5,645 bases of DNA from Alphaproteobacteria bacterium (GCA_020853455.1 JADYYV010000001.1:1-5645), one strand, 5' to 3'. Numbered from the stretch's first letter, positions 1 through 5,270 are shown. Numbers and translations are program-made. The notes: generated from the letters alone by a model not told the origin.

Positions 1-134
1 CCGTGTACGGGAAAGAGTCAAGAGAAATAGCCCGCGCAACACGAAAGTCGGATTCGCGGCGGTGCTGCTATGCCACATAAAACAATTTTGAGCATAACTA
101 AATATCTGAAATATATAAATATTTTTAGTCTCAT
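1..134. other. Left-edge region without an assignable gene
   Basis: No complete gene can be supported here. Two plus-strand frames are open from the window edge, one ending at the TGA at 89-91 and one at the TAA at 76-78. Either could be the last 25-29 codons of an upstream gene, but neither tail is recognisable. On the minus strand a GTG at 42-40 opens a frame that runs off the left edge, which is too short to judge. From about 80 the composition changes sharply to AT-rich, which fits a promoter region for the gene starting at 195. Confidence 0.4.
88..117 (+). promoter_or_regulatory. Candidate sigma-70-like promoter of the A1-like gene
   Basis: TTGAGC at 88-93 is followed after 18 bases by TATATA at 112-117, within a very AT-rich stretch. 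Transcription would begin near 124 and leave a leader of about 70 bases before the ATG at 195. An imperfect inverted repeat (ACTAAATAT at 97-105 against ATATTTTTAGT at 119-129) overlaps the -10 region and could be an operator. The call rests on motif match only. AT-rich DNA gives such matches easily. Confidence 0.4.
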
Positions 135-194
135 TTGACGGACAATGTTAACCGTGTAAGGATTTGTTTAACGAAACATTCGGAAAGGAATTTG

Positions 195-1778
195 ATGACC
201 GCGCGCAACAAAGTTGAAGGCTCTACCAAACCCAAACGCAGCATCAGTTCCGAATTCAATGAAGAAGCACAAAAACCCGTCTCCGCCGGCCATATCCTGC
301 CCGCGAACGGCCGCCGCACGAAACTGAAGGGCAAGCGCTTCGTCATCACCGCCGCGCAGAACAACACCGACGTCCATCCCGGATTTTTGAAAGCGCTGGA
401 GGCATACTGCAAAGACAAAGACGCGCAACTGCTCGTCAGCCGCTTCACCTACAACAAGAACGCGTATGAGAAAGGCGAGCAGGGCGAGGTCTGGTACGAC
501 CCCAAACTGGTGAAGTATTTCATCGAAGGCTCGCTGGAAATCACGCCCAAGATCGTGATCGGCGGCGAGCTGGATATCAGCCCCACCGCCGTCAACCCGC
601 TTTCCGGCTTCGACAACTATTTCCAGGGCGCATCCGGCATCGTGCCGCATCCGAAGGTCGCGCTGAAATCGCTGCCGGGCCTTGGCGAAGACAACGCCCG
701 CTTCCTCTACACCACCGGCGCCGTCACGCAGCGCAACTATGTGCAGAAAAAAGCGGGGCAGAAGGCGGAATTCCATCACAACTTCGGCGCGCTGCTGGTC
801 GAGGTCGATGACAACGGCACTTTCTTCGTCCGCCAGCTGGCCGCCGACAATTCCGGCGCGTTCCAGGACCTGACCGACAAATACAAACCCGATGGCAAGA
901 TCGAGCGCAACCAGCGCGTCGAGGCGATCAACCTCGGCGACATCCATGCCGAAAAGCTGGATCCCGTGCAGCAGGGCGTGGCGTTTGGCAAGGGCGGCAT
1001 CATGGAAACGCTGAACCCGAAATACCTGCTGATCCACGACGTGATCGACTTCATGGCGCGCAACCACCACAACATGAAAGATCCCTTCTTCTGGGCGGAC
1101 CAGCATGTGAAGGGCAACACGGTCGAAGGCGGCATGAAACTTGTCGCCGCGTGGCTGAAGGCGGCGGAGCGCCCTGAAACCAAAAACCTGATCGTCGAGA
1201 GCAACCATGACGAAGCCTTCGTCCGCTGGCTGCGCGAGGCGGATGCAAGGTTCGACCCCGCCAACGCCCGCTTCTGGCACGAGGCCTCGGCCGAAATGCT
1301 GCGCCAGATCGAAAAAGGCAATTCCGACCCGAATATTTTCGAAACCTTCATCCGCAAGATGGCCGACCTGAAAACCACCGAATTCATGCGCGAAAGCCAG
1401 AGCATGGTAATCGCCAAGGACGATACCGGCCGCGGCATCGAGGTTGCGCTGCACGGCCATACCGGCCCCAACGGCTCGCGCGGCTCGCCCGGCGGTTACC
1501 GCGCGATGGACACCAAGGCGAATACCGGCCACACCCATTCGGCGGGCATCACCGACGGCGTCTATACCGCGGGCGTGATGGGCAAGCTGGATATGGGCTA
1601 CAACAAGGGCCCGAGTTCGTGGAGCCACAGCCATATCGTGACCTACCCGAATGGCAAGCGCGCCATCATCACCGTGAAAGACGGCAAATGGCACGCGGAC
1701 GACAAGAAACACAAGCCGATGGAAATCAAGGCAGCGCCCGCCGCGAAGAAAGGCCCGAAGGCGGCAGCGGCCGCATAA
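195..1778 (+). CDS. Phage T5 A1-like metallophosphoesterase (putative DNA-degrading enzyme)
   Basis: Encodes 527 residues. The start is the ATG at 195, with GGAAAGGA (182-189) five bases upstream. A TTG at 135 would add 20 unconvincing residues. The C-terminal half carries the metal-ligand pattern of calcineurin-type phosphoesterases: GDIH (D249, H251), IHD (H281, D282), NHD (N337, H338, D339), HGH (H420, H422) and GHTH (H446, H448), then an SHSH at 477-480. An N-terminal domain precedes it (ITAAQNNTDVH at 51-61 onward). The N-terminal 45 or so residues are basic. The last 23 or so are rich in Lys and Ala and probably disordered, possibly binding nucleic acid. Overall pattern and length recall the pre-early A1 protein of phage T5 (about 550 residues), needed for host DNA breakdown and second-step DNA transfer. 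That match is from memory, not alignment. The phosphoesterase fold is the firmer call; a nuclease substrate is inference. No signal peptide is seen, so it should act in the cytoplasm. It appears to be transcribed alone. Confidence 0.75.
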   Translation: MTARNKVEGSTKPKRSISSEFNEEAQKPVSAGHILPANGRRTKLKGKRFVITAAQNNTDVHPGFLKALEAYCKDKDAQLLVSRFTYNKNAYEKGEQGEVWYDPKLVKYFIEGSLEITPKIVIGGELDISPTAVNPLSGFDNYFQGASGIVPHPKVALKSLPGLGEDNARFLYTTGAVTQRNYVQKKAGQKAEFHHNFGALLVEVDDNGTFFVRQLAADNSGAFQDLTDKYKPDGKIERNQRVEAINLGDIHAEKLDPVQQGVAFGKGGIMETLNPKYLLIHDVIDFMARNHHNMKDPFFWADQHVKGNTVEGGMKLVAAWLKAAERPETKNLIVESNHDEAFVRWLREADARFDPANARFWHEASAEMLRQIEKGNSDPNIFETFIRKMADLKTTEFMRESQSMVIAKDDTGRGIEVALHGHTGPNGSRGSPGGYRAMDTKANTGHTHSAGITDGVYTAGVMGKLDMGYNKGPSSWSHSHIVTYPNGKRAIITVKDGKWHADDKKHKPMEIKAAPAAKKGPKAAAAA

Positions 1779-1782
1779 AATT

Positions 1783-1919
1783 TCCCTCTTCTCCGTCCGC
1801 GCAGCGGATGGCGGGAGAGGGTCAGGGTGAGGGGGCGGTGACGCAGAAGCGATGTTCGTATTCCGTCACCACCCCCTCATCCCGGCCTTCTCCCGCCGCA
1901 ATCGCGGGGGAGAAGGGGA
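1783..1919. repeat. Large nested intergenic inverted repeat
   Basis: A left arm of about 61 bases (1783-1843) is imperfectly complementary to a right arm of about 56 bases (1864-1919). The inner edges GGTGACG and CGTCACC pair exactly, leaving a loop of about 20 bases. Each arm also holds a smaller palindrome: CCGTCCGC/GCGGATGG on the left and CCCGC/GCGGG on the right. The purine-rich GGGAGAGGGTCAGGGTGAGG block is typical of dispersed intergenic repeats in many proteobacterial genomes. It begins only four bases after the TAA of the A1-like gene, so its transcript could fold into a long hairpin protecting or ending that message. There is no T-tract, so it is not called a terminator. Confidence 0.8.
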
Positions 1920-1922
1920 ATA

Positions 1923-1954
1923 GCTTCTTCCGTCCAACCCACACCGGAAGAAGC
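1923..1954. repeat. Perfect 10-bp inverted repeat upstream of the lipoprotein promoter
   Basis: GCTTCTTCCG (1923-1932) pairs exactly with CGGAAGAAGC (1945-1954) across a 12-base loop. It lies just downstream of the large repeat and nine bases before the -35 element of the next gene. No T-run follows, so it could be a weak terminator for the upstream transcript, an operator, or neither. Confidence 0.6.
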
Positions 1955-1962
1955 CGACCAAA

Positions 1963-1992
1963 TTTACATCCGTGCGTTTTTCGTTGTAGAAT
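1963..1992 (+). promoter_or_regulatory. Sigma-70-like promoter of the orphan lipoprotein gene
   Basis: TTTACA at 1963-1968 and TAGAAT at 1987-1992 are separated by 18 bases, each one mismatch from consensus. Transcription would start near 1999, between the two possible ATG codons (1991 and 2018). This supports 2018 as the translation start, with a leader of about 20 bases. Confidence 0.6.
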
Positions 1993-2017
1993 GGCGAAAA
2001 ACAGCACGGGTGCTTTC

Positions 2018-2353
2018 ATGAAAAAAAAACTGGCCACAATCCTCGCAGCCTGCCTTGCGCTTTCCGCCTGCACGGCGTCGCAGCGGCATCTGTCGTCGGA
2101 TTACAAGGGGTACGGATTCAATACTTTTGAAACGCCGCACGGCACGTACAAGGTCGTCGACAACCCCGAAACCGGCAAGCTGTTCGTGCTGCCGACCGCC
2201 GGCTATGTGCTGTCAAACGGCACGCCGCCCGAAGCCGAAGCGCGCGCCGCCGCGATGTTCTGGCTCGACAAAACCCGCCGCCAATGCCGCATCACCGAAG
2301 GCGTGCTGTATCAGGCGCCGCATTGGGAATTCACGTATCACTGCAAGAAGTGA
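2018..2353 (+). CDS. Small lipoprotein of unknown function
   Basis: Encodes 111 residues and is not recognised as a named family. Residues 1-18 form a lipoprotein signal: Lys2-4, a hydrophobic stretch, and the lipobox L15-S16-A17-C18. Cleavage would leave a lipidated Cys18 followed by Thr, so outer-membrane sorting is expected rather than inner-membrane retention. The mature part is about 93 residues with no further membrane segment. It begins with a Tyr/Gly-rich stretch (Y29-K-G-Y-G-F), has a likely helix with a run of Glu and Ala at 72-84, and two cysteines, C90 and C109, which could form a periplasmic disulfide near the C-terminus. The start at 2018 is preferred because the lipoprotein signal begins there and the predicted transcript starts after the alternative ATG at 1991. 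The ribosome-binding site is weak. It stands alone, between two intergenic repeats. Confidence 0.85.
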   Translation: MKKKLATILAACLALSACTASQRHLSSDYKGYGFNTFETPHGTYKVVDNPETGKLFVLPTAGYVLSNGTPPEAEARAAAMFWLDKTRRQCRITEGVLYQAPHWEFTYHCKK

Positions 2354-2384
2354 CGCGGCGCTATTTTTTCAATCGGCCGCGTCA
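2351..2384. repeat. 9-bp inverted repeat spanning the lipoprotein stop codon
   Basis: TGACGCGGC (2351-2359, starting with the stop codon) is exactly complementary to GCCGCGTCA (2376-2384), with a 16-base loop containing six consecutive T. Its right arm overlaps the first four bases of the next, larger inverted repeat, so the two hairpins cannot form fully together. It could help end the plus-strand transcript, but no T-tract follows the stem. Confidence 0.5.
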
Positions 2385-2476
2385 TCCGCGCGCAGGCGGG
2401 GATCCACCAGCGGCTACCATGTCACGCACATTTCGTTTGTTTAATCCTGCTGGATCCCCGCCTGCGCGGGGATGAC
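2381..2476. repeat. Dispersed-type inverted repeat (GTCATCC... family) between convergent genes
   Basis: A 30-base left arm (2381-2410) matches the reverse complement of a 30-base right arm (2447-2476) at 28 of 30 positions, with a 36-base spacer. The arm core GCGCAGGCGGGGATCCA, opened by GTCATCC, is a pattern often repeated between genes in proteobacterial genomes. It fills the gap between the convergent lipoprotein and chrR-like genes. The RNA from either strand would form a long stable hairpin, so it may act as a shared transcript 3' end. Confidence 0.85.
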
Positions 2477-2489
2477 GATTGTGTGGGGG

Positions 2490-3182
2490 TTATACGCGGA
2501 AAAACGTATTGATCATCCGCGTCACCGGATTGTGGAATTGCAGCGGCGATTCCGTCAGCGTCAGGCAGACGCAGCCGTCGTCGCCGGCGACCGGCTGGTG
2601 CGCAAAACGCGGGTCGGTCAGGATGACGATGTCGCCCTTTTTCCACGTGCCGAATTCGTCCTCGAAGCCGCCGTGCAAAACCAGCGTGATTTCGGTGCCG
2701 GTATGCGAATGTTTCGGCGTCGCGAATCTTGGCGCCATCTTCATCAGTTTCAGGAATTTATGCACCGGCGTCGGCTCGATCACGCGCAGGTCGATGCGCA
2801 TGATGCCGTGCGTCGCGCGCGACCATTGCTTTTGTTTCTGCGCGCAGACGGCGGAAATCATGCCATGCACGATTTCCGGGATATGCGTATCGGGCGACGG
2901 CGGGCAGGGCTTCGATTTATCGGCGCAGGGGCTGGCTTCGGGCGCGGGGTTCCGGATGCGCGCCATCACGCGTTCCAGGCAGGTATGCTCCACCTGCGCC
3001 TGCTGTTCGCAGATCAGCTGCGCGCCCAGCGCTTCATACTGCGCGATGCGGTTGCGGATCGTGTCGTTCAGCGCCATCGCCGCGTTCACCAGCAGGCTTT
3101 CATGGGGGCCCAGTTTCCCCGCCGCATGGCGCATCAGCAGCATGTCGAGCGATTGCAGCGGGTCTTTGTACATCGTGATCAT
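2490..3182 (-). CDS. chrR: ChrR-like cupin anti-sigma factor
   Basis: Encodes 230 residues and is the expected partner of the ECF sigma factor just upstream. Its ATG (3182-3180) overlaps the sigma TGA as ATGA, so translation is probably coupled. A G-rich run six bases upstream can serve as ribosome-binding site. An N-terminal helical anti-sigma domain (about 1-60, with L-x-x-x-HAAG-x-L near 15-24) should hold the sigma factor in the cytoplasm. A C-terminal cupin domain (about 125-215) has H158-x-H160-x3-E164 and H195, the same spacing as the metal ligands of Rhodobacter sphaeroides ChrR (H141, H143, E147, H177). Unlike classical ChrR, the N-terminal HX3CX2C zinc motif is missing: the aligned segment around residues 33-43 has no His or Cys. 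A linker rich in Pro and Cys (C68, C86, C93, C113) joins the domains. The signal may be singlet oxygen or organic peroxide, as in studied relatives. Confidence 0.85.
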   Translation of the reverse strand: MITMYKDPLQSLDMLLMRHAAGKLGPHESLLVNAAMALNDTIRNRIAQYEALGAQLICEQQAQVEHTCLERVMARIRNPAPEASPCADKSKPCPPSPDTHIPEIVHGMISAVCAQKQKQWSRATHGIMRIDLRVIEPTPVHKFLKLMKMAPRFATPKHSHTGTEITLVLHGGFEDEFGTWKKGDIVILTDPRFAHQPVAGDDGCVCLTLTESPLQFHNPVTRMINTFFRV

Positions 3183-3748
3183 GACGCGCCCCCCATCTGC
3201 AGCATGCCGCGCAGTTTATCCATCGCAAGCCGCAGGCGCGATTTGACGGTGCCGAGCGGCAGTTTCGTTTTCGTGGAAATATCGCTATGCGACATGTCGT
3301 CGAAAAACGCCATGCGCAGCAATTCCGCCTGTTCGGGCGGCAGCGTTTCCATCGCGCTGTTCAGGCGTTCGATATCTTCCGCGTCGGCGTATTCGGTATT
3401 GGTTTCGGCGACCGCGTTTTCAAGGGCGAGGCTGTCGCTGTTCACATCCAGGTTTTTGTCGCGGCGCAAGGCGTCGATGCGCTTGTTACGGGCGATCGTG
3501 AAAATCCATGTCGATGCGGCGGCCTTTTTCGGGTTGTACTGCGCGGCCTTTTCCCAGACGGTGACGAAGGTGTTCTGCACCACTTCTTCGGCGGCGGCAT
3601 CGGCCATGCCGTTTTTCAGCAGCCACGATTTCACGCGCGGCGCGTAGTAGTTGAAAAGAGTCACAAAGGCGCCCTGGTCGCGCTCGGTCGCCACCTTTGC
3701 CAGAAGCGCGTTGAAGCTGTCAGGGTCGGTCGTGCCGGAAGAAGGCAT
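3179..3748 (-). CDS. ECF-type RNA polymerase sigma factor (RpoE/ECF11-like)
   Basis: Encodes 189 residues from the ATG at 3748, with GAAAGAAG about eight bases upstream. Region 2 spans about residues 27-96 and includes AEEVVQNTFVTVWEKA for core binding and ASTWIFTIARNKRIDALRR for -10 recognition. Region 4 spans about 130-183, with LPPEQ followed by a helix-turn-helix (SHSDISTKTKLPLGTVKSRL at 153-172) that reads the -35 element. There is no region 1 or 3, as usual for ECF factors. The gene overlaps the downstream ChrR-like anti-sigma gene by four bases, the arrangement typical of the ECF11 group, where the sigma factor turns on oxidative stress genes once released. The frame stays open upstream with in-frame ATGs at 3772, 3817 and 3850. 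Starting at 3772 would add 8 residues and at 3850 would add 34. The 3748 start gives the usual ECF length and has the best-placed ribosome-binding site. Confidence 0.9.
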   Translation of the reverse strand: MPSSGTTDPDSFNALLAKVATERDQGAFVTLFNYYAPRVKSWLLKNGMADAAAEEVVQNTFVTVWEKAAQYNPKKAAASTWIFTIARNKRIDALRRDKNLDVNSDSLALENAVAETNTEYADAEDIERLNSAMETLPPEQAELLRMAFFDDMSHSDISTKTKLPLGTVKSRLRLAMDKLRGMLQMGGAS

Positions 3749-3870
3749 ATTTTTAGCTTCTTTCAATGACATAGCCTTTTCTATGCGAAGCCAGGGGGCT
3801 ATGGCAAGAAAATCCATGACTTCAAAAATGTTTAACGCGCAAGCCAGCATCTTCTATCCAATCGTTATGG

Positions 3871-3900
3871 CTTATACGGTTTTTGCTTGGCTTTGGATCA
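3871..3900 (-). promoter_or_regulatory. Autoregulatory ECF11-type promoter (TGATCC-N18-TATAAG)
   Basis: On the minus strand TGATCC (3900-3895) is followed after exactly 18 bases by TATAAG (3876-3871), directed towards the sigma factor gene. TGATCC with an 18-base gap is the -35 signature reported for RpoE/ChrR-type sigma factors, which generally transcribe their own operon. Transcription would begin near 3864, giving a leader of about 115 bases to the ATG at 3748. Confidence 0.7.
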
Positions 3901-3915
3901 ATCAGGGGCTAACGT
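3887..3915 (+). promoter_or_regulatory. Weak candidate promoter of the IalB-family gene
   Basis: TTGGCT (3887-3892) and TAACGT (3910-3915) are 17 bases apart and would give a leader of about 27 bases containing the strong ribosome-binding site. The match is only moderate. It overlaps the opposite-strand ECF promoter, so the two divergent promoters might influence each other. Confidence 0.25.
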
Positions 3916-3948
3916 CCTAGAAAGTAAGTATAATTTCGGAGGATTGCC

Positions 3949-4503
3949 ATGAAAAAAACTCTGTTCGCGACGGTTTTCGCCACCATCGCCCTGTCGGCCG
4001 CTGCTGCGCTTGCGCAAGGAACCGCCGATGCCAAGCCGCTCGGCAAGTTCGGCGTCTGGGAAGCCGCATGGTTCATGGATAACGGCAACAAGGTCTGCTA
4101 CATGGCCGCCAAGCCCCAATCGACCGACAGCGAAAAACCCGTGAAGGGCCGCGACGAAACTTTCCTGTTCATCACCCACTGGCCGGCGGAAGACGAAAAG
4201 AACGCCGTCACCATTCAGGCCGGCTTCACGATCAAGCCGGGCAGCAAAGCGGTCGTGACCGTCGATGGCAAGGTATTCAACATGGCAACCGGCGGCAAGG
4301 ACAAGGCGACAGCCGAGTCAGACGCGCAGATGGCATGGATGGACGATCAGGGCAAGGAAGACGAACTGGCCGTCGCCATTTCAAAAGGCACGCAGCTGAC
4401 CGTGCGCAACGCATCCAAGCGCGGCAACACCATCACCGACACCTACAGCCTGCAGGGATCGGGCGAGGCGTATAAGGCGATCAATAAGGAATGCGGGATG
4501 TGA
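3949..4503 (+). CDS. Invasion-associated locus B (IalB) family exported protein
   Basis: Encodes 184 residues. A strong ribosome-binding site GGAGGA (3938-3943) lies five bases before the ATG. Residues 1-22 are a Sec signal peptide (Lys2-Lys3, a hydrophobic Ala-rich core, ALA before Q23), so the protein should be periplasmic or outer-membrane associated. The mature part has family landmarks: FGVWEA near 34-39, CYMAAKP at 50-56, FLFITHWPA at 72-80, a turn at 104-110 (TVDGKVF), the RGNTITDTYSL segment at 158-168 and an AYKAINKECG ending. C50 and C182 are the only cysteines and could form a disulfide. IalB was named for a Bartonella gene linked to erythrocyte invasion, but the family is widespread in free-living alphaproteobacteria, so the name does not imply virulence; the molecular role is unknown. 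It ends with tandem stops TGA TAG. It is divergent from the ECF sigma gene and might be one of its targets, though no TGATCC element faces it. Confidence 0.9.
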   Translation: MKKTLFATVFATIALSAAAALAQGTADAKPLGKFGVWEAAWFMDNGNKVCYMAAKPQSTDSEKPVKGRDETFLFITHWPAEDEKNAVTIQAGFTIKPGSKAVVTVDGKVFNMATGGKDKATAESDAQMAWMDDQGKEDELAVAISKGTQLTVRNASKRGNTITDTYSLQGSGEAYKAINKECGM

Positions 4504-4512
4504 TAGCGAAGC

Positions 4513-4562
4513 TGTCATCCCGGATCGGGCACTCGCTTTCAGCTCGCTGGTCCGGGATGACA
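4513..4562. repeat. Palindromic intergenic repeat (TGTCATCCCGGA family)
   Basis: TGTCATCCCGGA (4513-4524) pairs exactly with TCCGGGATGACA (4551-4562) over a 26-base interior. The ends resemble dispersed alphaproteobacterial palindromes of the GTCATCCCGG type. It starts seven bases after the tandem stop of the IalB-family gene and sits just before the terminator. Confidence 0.8.
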
Positions 4563-4569
4563 AAGTCAC

Positions 4570-4601
4570 AAAAAACCCGGCTGTTTCCAGCCGGGTTTTT
4601 T
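4570..4601. terminator. Bidirectional intrinsic terminator
   Basis: CCCGGCTG (4576-4583) and CAGCCGGG (4588-4595) form a perfect 8-bp GC-rich stem with a TTTC loop. It is flanked by six A on the left and six T on the right, so it works on both strands. It lies between the convergent IalB-family gene (ends 4503) and the 17 kDa antigen gene (ends 4619) and should end both transcripts. Confidence 0.93.
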
Positions 4602-4618
4602 ATTAGATCGGATAAGTC

Positions 4619-5113
4619 TTAGTTGACCATCGTCCAGGTGCCGTCGCCGTTCTGGCAGGCGGTGCCGACAGCGGTTTCAGCCTGGCCGCCGACGAAGATG
4701 CTCTGTTTGTATTCGCGGCAGGTGCCGTTGGTGGTCGTGCTGCGGCCTTCGCGGACGGGCGTGACGGTGCCGTAGTTGCCGCTTTCAGGGTTGTTCCAGC
4801 GGACGGTCTGGCCGATGGGCGCGGTGTAGGCGCGATCCCAGGCCTGCGAAGCCGCTGCGCGGTCAGCCGCGTCGAGCGATTTACCGATCGAGGAACCTGC
4901 GAGACCGCCGAGAACAGCGCCAACGCCGGTTGCCCATTTCGCGCCGTTGCCTTTGCCCATTTTGGAACCGACAACGCCGCCCAGAACCGCGCCGCCAAGT
5001 GCGCCGACCGTCTGCTTGTTGCCCATGCCCCATGCGTTTTGTTCGCCTTGGGGGGCGCAAGCGCCGAGGGAGAGGGATGCCACAAGGGCGAGGATCGCGA
5101 GTTTGGATTTCAT
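4619..5113 (-). CDS. 17 kDa surface antigen-type lipoprotein (RT0821/Lpp0805-like, glycine zipper)
   Basis: Encodes 164 residues. Residues 1-19 form a lipoprotein signal with the lipobox L16-G17-A18-C19, followed by Ala, so an outer-membrane lipoprotein is expected. Residues about 34-78 form two glycine-zipper segments (GALGGAVLGGVVGS and GVGAVLGGLAGSSIG), the usual feature of the Rickettsia 17 kDa genus-common antigen family. The C-terminal domain (about 90-164) has the family pattern: QAWDRAY, W106-N-N-P-E-S-G, GTVTPVREG, then CREY with C132 and GTAC with C153, a likely disulfide pair, ending near GTWTMVN. The start is chosen for the intact signal peptide; GAAAGG lies about 11 bases upstream, a rather long spacing. 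The family is structural, probably envelope-stabilising, with no known enzymatic activity. It is divergent from pdxH and convergent with the IalB-family gene. Confidence 0.92.
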   Translation of the reverse strand: MKSKLAILALVASLSLGACAPQGEQNAWGMGNKQTVGALGGAVLGGVVGSKMGKGNGAKWATGVGAVLGGLAGSSIGKSLDAADRAAASQAWDRAYTAPIGQTVRWNNPESGNYGTVTPVREGRSTTTNGTCREYKQSIFVGGQAETAVGTACQNGDGTWTMVN

Positions 5114-5197
5114 TTCAGTGTACGCCTTTCATAAGATGGAAACTTCGGGAGACTGCCCCAAGGGAATTGCTAAGCGGGCTCATCCGCTTTATATAAC

Positions 5198-5225
5198 TTT
5201 CTAGCACAGAGTTAGTTCGCCGCAA
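5198..5225 (-). promoter_or_regulatory. Possible promoter of the 17 kDa antigen-type gene
   Basis: On the minus strand TTGCGG (5225-5220) and TAGAAA (5203-5198) are 16 bases apart, followed by another AT-rich stretch, TTATATAA (5195-5188), that could serve as an alternative -10. The leader would be about 80 bases. The evidence is motif similarity only. Confidence 0.3.
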
Positions 5226-5270
5226 TATAAGATATCTTTTAGATTGCGTTACACCTGACACGGATGAAAA

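Noticed and set aside
135..171. Possible CtrA-type box (two TTAA motifs at 148-151 and 168-171)
   Set aside because: The motifs are separated by 16 bases, not the 7 required for TTAA-N7-TTAA.
135..194. TTG start 20 codons upstream of the A1-like ATG
   Set aside because: There is no ribosome-binding site before the TTG, whereas GGAAAGGA is well placed before the ATG at 195.
168..1712. Long minus-strand open frame (514 codons) opposite the A1-like gene
   Set aside because: It lies wholly antisense to a gene with clear phosphoesterase motifs. The translation is Val/Arg/Ala/His-rich with no recognisable domain, which is what the complement of a GC-biased gene gives.
1619..2353. 244-residue plus-strand frame that would fuse the A1-gene end, the repeat and the lipoprotein
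   Set aside because: It begins inside the A1-like gene in another frame and crosses the large inverted repeat. The lipoprotein signal at 2018 and the promoter at 1963-1992 define the real gene.
1783..2476. Possible CRISPR array or insertion sequence among the intergenic repeats
   Set aside because: The repeats are inverted pairs, not regularly spaced direct repeats, and no transposase frame or terminal target duplication is visible.
2472..3647. Plus-strand open frame (391 codons) opposite the sigma/anti-sigma operon
   Set aside because: The translation is Arg-rich low-information sequence spanning two well-supported minus-strand genes, so it is a shadow frame.
3929..3934. Perfect TATAAT before the IalB-family gene
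   Set aside because: As a -10 it would start transcription inside the ribosome-binding site, and no -35 match lies 16-18 bases upstream.
4603..5085. Second minus-strand frame (160 codons) within the 17 kDa antigen gene
   Set aside because: Ala/Pro/Arg-rich shadow; the other frame has the lipobox, glycine zippers and antigen domain.
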